64,000 nt of DNA from Paenibacillus pabuli (GTDB taxonomy: Bacteria > Bacillota > Bacilli > Paenibacillales > Paenibacillaceae): contig NZ_JBDOIO010000003.1 in the NCBI RefSeq assembly GCF_039831995.1, forward strand, positions 1,426,001 to 1,490,000. Reading direction: 5' to 3'. Shown one piece after another: positions 24,399-33,093 of this stretch. The number at the start of each line of letters is the position of its first letter. The stretch's first letter is position 1. The notes beneath the pieces were generated by a model. The model made no database searches. It was not told where the DNA came from and was given only the letters and a program-made list of their open reading frames with translations. A program made the translations under genes and the position numbers.

Positions 24399-27300
24399 AT
24401 CACCACGACCTCTACTCTGAATGTAACGGTAACCGAAGCACCAGCAGCGATCGATCCGAGCGTTATTCCCGTATTCGGATTGCCGGTTGGTCTTGGCACT
24501 CCATCTACCGTTACGCTTCCGGGTACAAACACCGTTCCTGCTGGTACAGGGTCCACCATGACCACATTATTGACCACTTCAATACCGGCATTTGTAACAA
24601 CAACCGTATAAGTAATTACATCACCGACAACAGCATCAATGGCGTCTGTGCTTTTGACAACAGTGACGTTAGGTGCTGATACAGGAATCACGAGGACGTT
24701 GGAAGACACGGTACCCGTCAACTGACGGCCATCCGGCGGACTGAACGTATAAGTGGCCACGGCCTGGTTGACTAACTGCTGGTTCTGCGGCAGCGAATCC
24801 ACAGTAACTTCAAGGGTGACTGTCACATTAACGGATCCCCCTGGCGGTATGGTACCCACAACAATTCCTGTCTCCGGATTGGCACCTGGTTGTGGAACAC
24901 CATCAATCAATACACTGTTCGGAAGAAGCACAGCCCCATCCGGAATGTTATCCGTCAATGTCAGATTGGCAGCCAGATTTCCGCTGTTGTTAATGGAGAA
25001 AGAGTACACGATAGTATCTCCGATCGTTGCATTGGATGTACTTGCTGTCTTGGTTACGGCTATGATCGGTTGATAGATCGGTGTTACTACGATATTCGAG
25101 TATGAAGCACCCGAGAAGACACCCGATGTGAAGCTTACGGCAGACTGACTGCTCACCACAGGTGGTGCAGGCAGCGTATTAACTCGCACCGCATAGGACA
25201 CTGCTGCGGAGGCTCCTGGGGCCAGAGATCCAATAGCGATGCCCAGTGCAGGGTTAGCCGAGGCACGCGGAACACCGTCCACCAGGACGCTCCCAGCGAC
25301 AAATGTGGTGGCTGGATCGATTGGATCGGTTAACACCACATTGTTAACGGGATCGATTCCGTTATTGGTTATAACCATCTCATATACGATGGTATCGCCT
25401 ACTACCGCATCCACTGCCGCTGTCGTTTTCGTTACACTAACATCCGGAGCAGATACCTGAATGTTAAGGGAATTGGATGTTAGACTGCCTCCCAGTGTTC
25501 TTCCGTCTGGCAGCGTATACGTAAAGGTTGCAGAAGCCTGATTCGTAATGGATTGGCTCAAAGGAAGAGTGACAATGACAACCGAGAACATGACCATGGT
25601 TGTTGTTGAAACGACGCCAAGTGGAATGCCCGAAGCCGGATCGGCACCCGGTACGGATGCACCATTGACGATAACGCTATTGGGTACAAGTTCAGTTCCG
25701 GCAGGGATTGTATCGGTCAACGTGACGGAGGCCCCGTAGTTCCCGGCATTGGAGATGGCAATGCTGTACACAACGGTATCCCCTACCGTGGCTATTGCCT
25801 GATCTCCCGTTTTGACCGCTGTCAAAATCGGCTGGTACACCGGCGTTGTAACCGTATTGGAAAAAGTTGTGGCCGAGAACACGCCTGATGTAAAGCTGAC
25901 TGTGGACTGATTGTTCAAAGCTTCACTTGCCGGAAGCGAAGTAACCTGCACACTAAATACAACGGTCACGGTAGCACCAGGCGCGATGGAGCCGATGGTT
26001 ATTCCGGTGGAAGGGTTGGCACCCGGGCGGAGCACACCATCTACAAATACGCCGGTTGGCGCAAGGACAGTGCTTGCCGGTACTGCATCCGTGAAGACTA
26101 CATTGTTCACCGTAGCTATTCCGTTATTCGTTACTGCGACGCTGTATGTCACAATATCACCGACAGATCCCGCCGTTGACGTCGTCGATTTCACTACATC
26201 GACATCCGGAGCCGAGACCGAAATGGTCAGTACGTTGGACAGCACCGAACCTGCGATGCTCCGTCCGTCAGGCAAGGTGAAGGAAAGAGCCACCGCCGCC
26301 TGATTCACCAGCTGCTGTGGAGATGGTAAGGTATCAACGACCACAGAAAAAGTAATGGTTGTTGTTGCACCAGCAGCGACAGTCCCTGCCGAAATACCTG
26401 TGGCTGGATTCGCGGCAGGCAGCGGCTGCCCATTCACAATGACACTGTTCGGAACGAGAACGGTTCCCGCAGGGATATTGTCTGTCAGGTTAATCTGGGC
26501 CCCATAGTTACCCGTGTTGGCGACGGTAATCGTGTAACTAACAGTGTCACCTACGGTAGCGTTCTGTGTGCTTGCCGTCTTGGTTGCTGAGAGAATAGGC
26601 TGGAATACCGGTGTGACCACCGTATTGGAAAACGTCGTACTTGAGAATGCCCCTGAGGTAAAACTGACTGTGGATCGATTACTCAACTGGTCGCTTGGAG
26701 GGATCGCATCAACACGAATGCTGAAAGTTACGGTAGCTGAAGTTCCTGGAGCAAGTGTCCCGAGCGATATCCCCCCTGCCGGGTTGGCTGCGGGTTGCAC
26801 TACGCCATTCACCGTCACACTGCCGGTGACAAAGGAGGCTCCGGCAGGAATCGGATCCGAAAACTGAATATTGTTTACCGGTGCTATACCGCTGTTCGTT
26901 ACTTGTATGGAGTAAGTGACGGTATCACCTACGGCAGCCACAGTTGAAGGTGTACTTTTAACGACAGCAACGTTTGGAGATGAGACCGGAAACGTCAATG
27001 TATTTGAAGTGGCTGTTCCTGTTAACGTTCGTCCATCAGGAGGTGTAAAGGTAAAGGAAGATGTAGCAAAGTTGCTAAGCTGCTGCGGAGACGGAAGTGT
27101 ATCCACGACAACAGCGAACGTGACAACCGCTGTTGCTCCCGCTGCTACAATGCCTACCTGAATACCTGTTCCCGGCGTCGCTCCAGGCTGCGGCACACCA
27201 GATACCACAACACTGTTGGCTACAAAAGAAGTCGCAGCAGGAATCGTATCTGTGACGGTAACATTGGCCTGCAAATTGCCAGTGTTGCTGACCGTCACCG

Positions 27301-30075
27301 TGTATACAACTGTATCACCTACGGTGGCATTGACAGTATTGGCCGTTTTGACAAGTGAAATCTGCGGTTGTATAACCGGAGTCTGTGTCGTATTGGACGA
27401 TGATGACCCCGAAAATGAACCAGATGTGAAGCTGACCGTCGATTGATTGTTAATCTGTGAAGGGATCGGCATGGTAATCGTCACCTCAAAAGTTACGGTC
27501 ACCTCAGCTCCTGGAGCCAAAGTACCGATTGGAATGCCGGCGGTCGGATTGGAGAGCGGGAATGAAGTCCCGTTCACAATGACGCTTCCGGGTACAAATG
27601 GGGTATTCGGAGGAAGAGGGTTGACATATACCACATTGTTAACGGCTACTGTGCCGTTGTTGCGAATAACAGAAGTGTACCTGATGACATCCCCGACTAC
27701 GCCGTACTCTACATTATCACTGTTAACAATCGTTACATTGGGCAGAGAGACAGGAATAGTGATGGTGTTGGATGACGAGAATCCGGCAATCGTTCTTCCA
27801 CTTGGAAGCGTGTAGGAGAATGAAGCGATCGCCTGGTTAGTCAACTGTCTCGAATCAGGCAAGCTGGTGACCGTTGCGACAAAGGTCACCGTTGTGCTTG
27901 AGTTAGCCGCGATTGATCCCAAACTAATCCCTGTTGCCGGACTTACACCAGGTGTAGGTACACCATTAATAATGACACTGTTCGTACTGAATACCGCTCC
28001 CGCAGGAATCGGATCCGTCAAGGTAACCGAAGCCGCGATGTTACCTGTGTTGTTAATCTGGATGCTGTAGTTATAGGTATCGCCTACCGTCAGATTGGTT
28101 GTGCTTGCCGATTTCACCACTTGAATGACGGGTTGAAATATAGGTGTGCTAACCGTAACTGATGAAGAAACGCCATTAAAACTGCCCGACGTAAACGCTG
28201 CGCTTGCACGGTTGGTAACTGAACCTGTGGAAGGAACAGACGTCACTCTGGTCTGGTAGGTCACGGTGACACTGCTTGAGCTGTTCAGGGTTCCTACAGC
28301 AATACCCGAAACCGGACTTGCACTTCCGGCAGCTGTTCCATTAATGGTGACACTGCCTGGTACAAATTCCGATCCGGTCGGTGTATCCGAAATCACCAGA
28401 TTTTGGACCGCACTAATGCCCGCATTGGTTGCAATAACGGTATAGGTAAGGATGTCGCCTACCGTGGCATCTGGTGTATTTACGGTTTTGCTAATGGAGA
28501 TATTGGGTGCCGATGCAGGTATGCGAACGATATTGGACTGACTGCTGCCTGAGAGATTCCGTCCGCTCGGAAGCTGGTACGTATAAGTTGCAGTACCCTG
28601 ATTCTCCAGTGTTGGCGGAGATGGAAGTGTACTCAGGGTAGCGCGAAACACTACCGTTGCGGTGGCTCCTGGCTGGAGACTTCCCAGCGTTATTCCGGTT
28701 AATGGGCTGGTTCCCGGACGCGCAGTACCATTCACCGTTACTGAGTTCGGAACAAACGTCAGTCCAGCCGGAATGGTATCGGTTACCGTAACTTGAGCCG
28801 CAATGTTTCCGCTGTTTGTCACCACCAGCGTATATGCAAGCTGATCGCCCAGTGTCGCATTCGTTTGACTCGCCGACTTGTTGATGGCAATGATCGGCTG
28901 GTACACAGGGGTTGTAATCGAATTGGAGTTGGCAATGCCCGTAAATGCACCTGAACTATAGGACACAGCAGCCCGATTAAGGAGCGAACCTGATACGGGC
29001 AAGGATTGCACCGTAACCTGAAACGTCACCGTCGCGGAACTTCCGGCGGTCAGTGTTCCAATAGATATGCCACTGTTCGGGTTAGCCGATGCTACAACGG
29101 AACCTCTTACTGTCACACTCCCCGGAACAAATACAGTTCCTGCAGGGAGAGAATCCGTAAGAATCACATTGTTAATCGGTTGAATACCGCCGTTCGTGGT
29201 AACCACGGTGTAGGTAAAGGTCTCCCCTACGGCTACGTCACTGACCGAAGCCGATTTCACCGCGGTTACATTGGGTAATGTCACCGGAATCGTCAGGGTG
29301 TTTGATGCTAGTGTACCCGTTACCGTCCGTCCGTCAGGCGAGTTGAATGAATATGAAGCGGTGGCCTGATCCACAAGAGTTGGCGGTGTTGGCAAGCTTG
29401 TGACGAGGACTTGAAAGGTTACGGTATTTGCGCTCCCTGCAGCAAGACTGCCCAAATTTACACCTGTGGCAGGATTAGCACCTGCTATTACATTTCCGTT
29501 CAGACGGAAGCTGCCTGCTACATACGAGCTGCCACTTGGGATGTTGTCTGTCAATGTAACGACCGCCGCAACATTCCCTCCGTTGTTTACCTGAAGCGTG
29601 TACGTTACCGTATCACCCACCGTGGCATTGGTTGTACTCGCCGACTTCACAATGGACAGGTTTGGTGAATATACAGGAAGTGTGGAGCTGTTGGAGGGAA
29701 TTACGCCTGTTATGGTCGGACCTCCGGCCACACTCTGAAACGTAAATGCCGCATTGGCCGAATTCACAAGCTGCAAAATGCTTGCATCCTGTCCGATAAG
29801 TGCCCGGTAAGTTACAACAATACTGCTGGACAGGTTTAATGAGCCCAGCGGAATGCCAGCTGTGATATCCAGTGTTGGACGCGGTACGCCTGCAACGGTG
29901 ACGCTACCTGGAATAAAGGTCAGTCCTGCAGGCAAAGAGTCGGATAAAACCACGCTGGCGGCGCTGGCCGTACCTGCATTGGCAACCGTAACCGTATAGA
30001 GAATGCTATCCCCTGCTACCGCACCGGTGGCCGTTGATCCCTTCGATACGGTAATTCTTGGTGCGTTAATATCCA
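22720..30075 (-). repeat. Tandem coding repeats: about 19 DUF11 units in two ORFs
   Basis: Roughly 390-base units diverged at DNA level but regular in protein: 15 in the long ORF and 4 in the short one. From about the third unit they alternate between a QPI/VYQP-opening type ending in a GRTLTG-like hairpin and an APNV-opening type ending in FTSGxFS, making an ~800-base double unit. Confidence 0.85.
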
Positions 30076-31096
30076 CCTGAATGGCATTACCGTTAACGAT
30101 GTACGCATCTCCCGATGTGGTTAATGTCAACACAGCTGAAGACTGATTATTAATCAGTCTGGCAGACACATCCACATTGGTTATGTCCCAACCTTGACGT
30201 CCACCGGAAATGTTGGAGCCAGGTGCTCCATTGATCTGGTTCCGGGTCCCAAAGGTTCCTGTCGTGTTGAGTGCTCCGGTATCTCCGTTGATTTGGGATG
30301 CAAAAAAGTTGGCAGCCAGGTTGTTGGGCCCCGACAAGGCAACCGAAGTCGCCGACGTTGGTCCAAATAACGCCTGATCTCCGGTCCGATTCGCGTCACC
30401 CTCCTGCGCACTGAACAGCGCTCTTCCTCCGAGGGTGCCAGAGATCGGAGTCGCAAAACCTGTCAGTGTGGTAACCACCGGTGCTGAAGTCGATTGGACA
30501 AGTACTCCGCCGGCCCGGAGTGACATGTTTCGGAAGGGCAGGTTCGGATTTTGATAAATGACGCCTAGCGTCCAGCCTGCATGGTTGGCCGTCGCATCAT
30601 TGTTGATGACGATCGTTCCCACAACCGCTCCGGTGATATATGTACCCGCTCCCCCATTTTGTACCAGCGTCGTAACATTGGCCGAACGCACATAACCAGC
30701 AGCGCCGTTCCCCAGATCGAATTGATTGTATGTCGCGGGGTCAGGAGTAACGCTGGATGTCCCTGCAGGTGTGATAAAGGTGACCGGATTGTTGATGGCT
30801 GCACTCAGGTTCACATTGCCATTAATATAGCTTCCGCCCCAGATCAATTCTGCGTATAACACTGTACTCCCCGCTGGAAGGACAAGTATGGCAGCTGAGC
30901 TGTTGCTCTGATACAAATTTGTCGTACCCAGAGGATATGTCCCAAAACTTACGGCCGTATTGGTCGTCGTGAATGCGCCAATACTGTCCTGTGTTCCTGG
31001 CACCCCTGCCGTATCGGATCGACTCAAACCGAGTGTATTGCCTGTAAACGTAATTGCTCCCGTAGCGTTGACGGTTGAACGAACGACAAGAGGAAT
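24395..31096 (-). CDS. Giant DUF11 repeat protein (surface or spore-associated, inferred)
   Basis: About 2,230 residues. The first ~340 form a non-repeated domain (GAITFTGNTLGLSRSDTAG, VLPAGSTVLYAELIWGGSY, ISGGRQGWDITNVDVSARL) shared by large Bacillus and Paenibacillus DUF11 proteins. Then come 15 DUF11 units of about 130 residues, each opening with a PxxxxxKSA-type strand and containing GDTVTYT, NSGN or NNGI, LTDxIPAG, FVPGSVTVNG and GxxxGTLAPG. There is no signal peptide. Units alternate between two types. The last unit stops after FRVEVVVI, in mid-domain. The start is uncertain: AAGGGGGTGA points to an ATT codon at 31096, giving a protein beginning PLVVRSTVN; the nearest ATG (31114) and TTG (31117) lie before that ribosome site and have none of their own. 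Confidence 0.85.
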   Translation of the reverse strand: MPLVVRSTVNATGAITFTGNTLGLSRSDTAGVPGTQDSIGAFTTTNTAVSFGTYPLGTTNLYQSNSSAAILVLPAGSTVLYAELIWGGSYINGNVNLSAAINNPVTFITPAGTSSVTPDPATYNQFDLGNGAAGYVRSANVTTLVQNGGAGTYITGAVVGTIVINNDATANHAGWTLGVIYQNPNLPFRNMSLRAGGVLVQSTSAPVVTTLTGFATPISGTLGGRALFSAQEGDANRTGDQALFGPTSATSVALSGPNNLAANFFASQINGDTGALNTTGTFGTRNQINGAPGSNISGGRQGWDITNVDVSARLINNQSSAVLTLTTSGDAYIVNGNAIQVDINAPRITVSKGSTATGAVAGDSILYTVTVANAGTASAASVVLSDSLPAGLTFIPGSVTVAGVPRPTLDITAGIPLGSLNLSSSIVVTYRALIGQDASILQLVNSANAAFTFQSVAGGPTITGVIPSNSSTLPVYSPNLSIVKSASTTNATVGDTVTYTLQVNNGGNVAAVVTLTDNIPSGSSYVAGSFRLNGNVIAGANPATGVNLGSLAAGSANTVTFQVLVTSLPTPPTLVDQATASYSFNSPDGRTVTGTLASNTLTIPVTLPNVTAVKSASVSDVAVGETFTYTVVTTNGGIQPINNVILTDSLPAGTVFVPGSVTVRGSVVASANPNSGISIGTLTAGSSATVTFQVTVQSLPVSGSLLNRAAVSYSSGAFTGIANSNSITTPVYQPIIAINKSASQTNATLGDQLAYTLVVTNSGNIAAQVTVTDTIPAGLTFVPNSVTVNGTARPGTSPLTGITLGSLQPGATATVVFRATLSTLPSPPTLENQGTATYTYQLPSGRNLSGSSQSNIVRIPASAPNISISKTVNTPDATVGDILTYTVIATNAGISAVQNLVISDTPTGSEFVPGSVTINGTAAGSASPVSGIAVGTLNSSSSVTVTYQTRVTSVPSTGSVTNRASAAFTSGSFNGVSSSVTVSTPIFQPVIQVVKSASTTNLTVGDTYNYSIQINNTGNIAASVTLTDPIPAGAVFSTNSVIINGVPTPGVSPATGISLGSIAANSSTTVTFVATVTSLPDSRQLTNQAIASFSYTLPSGRTIAGFSSSNTITIPVSLPNVTIVNSDNVEYGVVGDVIRYTSVIRNNGTVAVNNVVYVNPLPPNTPFVPGSVIVNGTSFPLSNPTAGIPIGTLAPGAEVTVTFEVTITMPIPSQINNQSTVSFTSGSFSGSSSSNTTQTPVIQPQISLVKTANTVNATVGDTVVYTVTVSNTGNLQANVTVTDTIPAATSFVANSVVVSGVPQPGATPGTGIQVGIVAAGATAVVTFAVVVDTLPSPQQLSNFATSSFTFTPPDGRTLTGTATSNTLTFPVSSPNVAVVKSTPSTVAAVGDTVTYSIQVTNSGIAPVNNIQFSDPIPAGASFVTGSVTVNGVVQPAANPAGGISLGTLAPGTSATVTFSIRVDAIPPSDQLSNRSTVSFTSGAFSSTTFSNTVVTPVFQPILSATKTASTQNATVGDTVSYTITVANTGNYGAQINLTDNIPAGTVLVPNSVIVNGQPLPAANPATGISAGTVAAGATTTITFSVVVDTLPSPQQLVNQAAVALSFTLPDGRSIAGSVLSNVLTISVSAPDVDVVKSTTSTAGSVGDIVTYSVAVTNNGIATVNNVVFTDAVPASTVLAPTGVFVDGVLRPGANPSTGITIGSIAPGATVTVVFSVQVTSLPASEALNNQSTVSFTSGVFSATTFSNTVTTPVYQPILTAVKTGDQAIATVGDTVVYSIAISNAGNYGASVTLTDTIPAGTELVPNSVIVNGASVPGADPASGIPLGVVSTTTMVMFSVVIVTLPLSQSITNQASATFTYTLPDGRTLGGSLTSNSLNIQVSAPDVSVTKTTAAVDAVVGDTIVYEMVITNNGIDPVNNVVLTDPIDPATTFVAGSVLVDGVPRASANPALGIAIGSLAPGASAAVSYAVRVNTLPAPPVVSSQSAVSFTSGVFSGASYSNIVVTPIYQPIIAVTKTASTSNATIGDTIVYSFSINNSGNLAANLTLTDNIPDGAVLLPNSVLIDGVPQPGANPETGIVVGTIPPGGSVNVTVTLEVTVDSLPQNQQLVNQAVATYTFSPPDGRQLTGTVSSNVLVIPVSAPNVTVVKSTDAIDAVVGDVITYTVVVTNAGIEVVNNVVMVDPVPAGTVFVPGSVTVDGVPRPTGNPNTGITLGSIAAGASVTVTFRVEVVVI

Positions 31097-31336
31097 AGAG
31101 ATCACCCCCTTCATCAAGGATTGTAATCATCGTATGTAACGGAGCCTTGGTTCAGTCTATGAGGTTCATTTCGATATTTGTTTGTCCCTGTGAAAAGTTT
31201 CTGCTCTGTCCTGCGCTATATGTCAACTTTGTTTTCACCCATTTAATTAACATTTGCGTTTTGCACAATCTGTTTTATAATCAACTAATACGAGAGTCAT
31301 TCTGTCGTACCATTATGATGCAGTCAGCGGTGATAT

Positions 31337-32461
31337 ATGAAGAGTTTGTCTACACATAGCAACCATATTCCAACAGAATATGAATTCAAGCATTCCAAAT
31401 GGATTAAAAAAATGCTTCATGCTTACTGGGTTGTCGTAATCACACATTTCGTCGTTCAGATCGGCTGTTTCCTGTTTCTGGACTATGATCGCACTCCTGA
31501 GGATTTCATCATTCATGTTATAATCTGGCCCACAGCCTCAAGTATTGCTTCCATTATGATCGCGAGCTGGATCGACCGACGCTTCAATACCTTTTCGTTC
31601 TATGCCATGTCGGCGGCCAGCACAGTTGTTGCCTGGACGATCATTCATGTCAATTATGACATTCGAATTATTCAAGCGATCAGCCTGCTGCCCATCTTCA
31701 CGTCTGTTTTGTTTTTTAGCAGAAAGCGAGTCTGGACCGCATGTTTGATGCAAACGACGGGTTATGTTTTGGTTCTGTTTGATTCAGGCTATCGTTCCTA
31801 TTTGACTTCCTTTGACATGGTTTCCATCCCAGCCTTTCTCATTGTCGGTACATATGTAGCCCAGGTCATTGTCACAAGCGGCGTGGAAGTACTGGATGAT
31901 CTCAAGGACAGCATGTTAGCCAAGCAGGAACTGATTGTACGGAATGCCATTATGACCAAGCAGTCCAAAACCGATGGGCTTACCAATCTCTATAACCAGA
32001 GTTCATTCAAAGATTATTACGATAAAGCCTATGAATATGCCAAGAGCGGTATGAGCCTTCATTTGGCACTAATTGATATTGATGATTTTAAATCGATCAA
32101 TGATACCTATGGACATCGGGTAGGCGATATTATTCTGGAGAAAGTTTCGCATGTCATTCAGGAGAACATTACTTCAAGCGATATTGCAGCCCGTTATGGC
32201 GGTGAAGAATTCGCATTGCTTATGTTTGAACAGTCTTTTGATCAGGCTTATGCTCTCGTGGAACAGATCCGTCAGAAAATAGCCCTGATGGGCCATTTGG
32301 AACTGGAGGGAAATTCCATCACCGTAAGTGTGGGACTCAAAAGTTTCAATGCCCGGCTCACCAAAGAAAAACTGTTTGAAGAGGTGGATGCCTGTCTATA
32401 CGCTGCCAAACGGACAGGTAAAAACAAAACCGTGACATCCATTGACCTTGTTCAGATTTAG
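31337..32461 (+). CDS. Membrane-bound diguanylate cyclase (GGDEF)
   Basis: 374 residues. Six or so membrane segments (residues ~27-190, e.g. YWVVVITHFVVQIGCFLFL) form an uncharacterised sensor, followed by a coiled linker and a GGDEF domain with TDGLTNLYNQSSF, LALIDIDDFKSINDTYGH and the active-site YGGEEFALL. It makes cyclic di-GMP. An AGCGGTGA stretch precedes the ATG. No RxxD inhibitory site is obvious five residues before the GGEEF. Neighbouring genes on the other strand include a second cyclase, so this is a small c-di-GMP locus. Confidence 0.88.
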   Translation: MKSLSTHSNHIPTEYEFKHSKWIKKMLHAYWVVVITHFVVQIGCFLFLDYDRTPEDFIIHVIIWPTASSIASIMIASWIDRRFNTFSFYAMSAASTVVAWTIIHVNYDIRIIQAISLLPIFTSVLFFSRKRVWTACLMQTTGYVLVLFDSGYRSYLTSFDMVSIPAFLIVGTYVAQVIVTSGVEVLDDLKDSMLAKQELIVRNAIMTKQSKTDGLTNLYNQSSFKDYYDKAYEYAKSGMSLHLALIDIDDFKSINDTYGHRVGDIILEKVSHVIQENITSSDIAARYGGEEFALLMFEQSFDQAYALVEQIRQKIALMGHLELEGNSITVSVGLKSFNARLTKEKLFEEVDACLYAAKRTGKNKTVTSIDLVQI

Positions 32462-32476
32462 ATGCATACAAAAGAC

Positions 32477-32525
32477 AAAAAAGTTGTACCGCAAACCGAA
32501 TTCGGTTGTGCAGTACAACTTTTTT
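32477..32525. terminator. Bidirectional terminator
   Basis: AAAAAAGTTGTAC and GTACAACTTTTTT arms with an inner partly paired stem around GAATTC; flanked by convergent genes. Confidence 0.8.
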
Positions 32526-32544
32526 CACATCTAAAATAGTCCTC

Positions 32545-33066
32545 TTACTCGGCCCATTCCCAGCGATGTGCATATTGCTCCAGCTTGGGATGAAGTGTAT
32601 CTTGCTGACCATCGATAAGGAGGCGCAGTTTCGTAATCCAGTCCTTGAACGAGTCGAAGGAAGCAAACAGATTCGCCATTTCAGAGGTGAGATACAGAAA
32701 ATGAGGTGCCGGATATTCAGCTGTCAGATGACGCAGAGCCGAATCAATCGGCGTGTACTTCTTCCTCTTACCTTCCAATCCCTCTACCTTGATGCGGAAC
32801 CCCGTATGATCTCGCTTCCACTCATGCAGACGGTCCTCTCTTTTATAATACGGCTGCACCCCATCCTTGCTCATGCGCTTGAAGGTGCTCTCATGCAGCG
32901 GATAGAGAACCAACTGTGTAAACGCGCGCGTATCCGAAGTAACTGCTGCACGTTCAAGTTGTTCATCGGTAACATGCTCGAATGAATCGTAGAAAATCAG
33001 TGTGCCTTTCCGGCTTGCCGCAGGCGGCTCGTAACCGTACGGAACGGTCGTATAATTTCCAGACAT
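32545..33066 (-). CDS. Conserved-looking protein of unknown function
   Basis: 173 residues, soluble, no signal peptide. I do not recognise the family. Features: GTLIFYDSFEHVTDEQLERA, VLYPLHESTFKRMSKDGVQP, a basic middle (YKREDRLHEWKRDHTGFRIK) and LTAEYPAPHFLYLTSEMANL. GGAGGG lies 6 bases before the ATG. It lies 27 bases downstream of the dCache cyclase gene on the same strand and is probably co-transcribed with it, which hints at a signalling role but does not prove one. Confidence 0.75.
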   Translation of the reverse strand: MSGNYTTVPYGYEPPAASRKGTLIFYDSFEHVTDEQLERAAVTSDTRAFTQLVLYPLHESTFKRMSKDGVQPYYKREDRLHEWKRDHTGFRIKVEGLEGKRKKYTPIDSALRHLTAEYPAPHFLYLTSEMANLFASFDSFKDWITKLRLLIDGQQDTLHPKLEQYAHRWEWAE

Positions 33067-33093
33067 GAACTCCCTCCAGTCCGTTATTGATGC

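Noticed and set aside
24350..29668. Many plus-strand ORFs rich in Val, Thr and Pro
   Set aside because: They mirror the DUF11 repeats on the other strand, recur with the repeat period and have no SD.
22720..30075. Possible CRISPR array or non-coding satellite because of ~390-base periodicity
   Set aside because: The units are far too long and diverged for CRISPR repeats and keep an open reading frame with a known domain.
31147..31359. 70-codon plus-strand ORF before the first diguanylate cyclase
   Set aside because: A+T-rich leader sequence, no SD, no domain; probably the promoter region.
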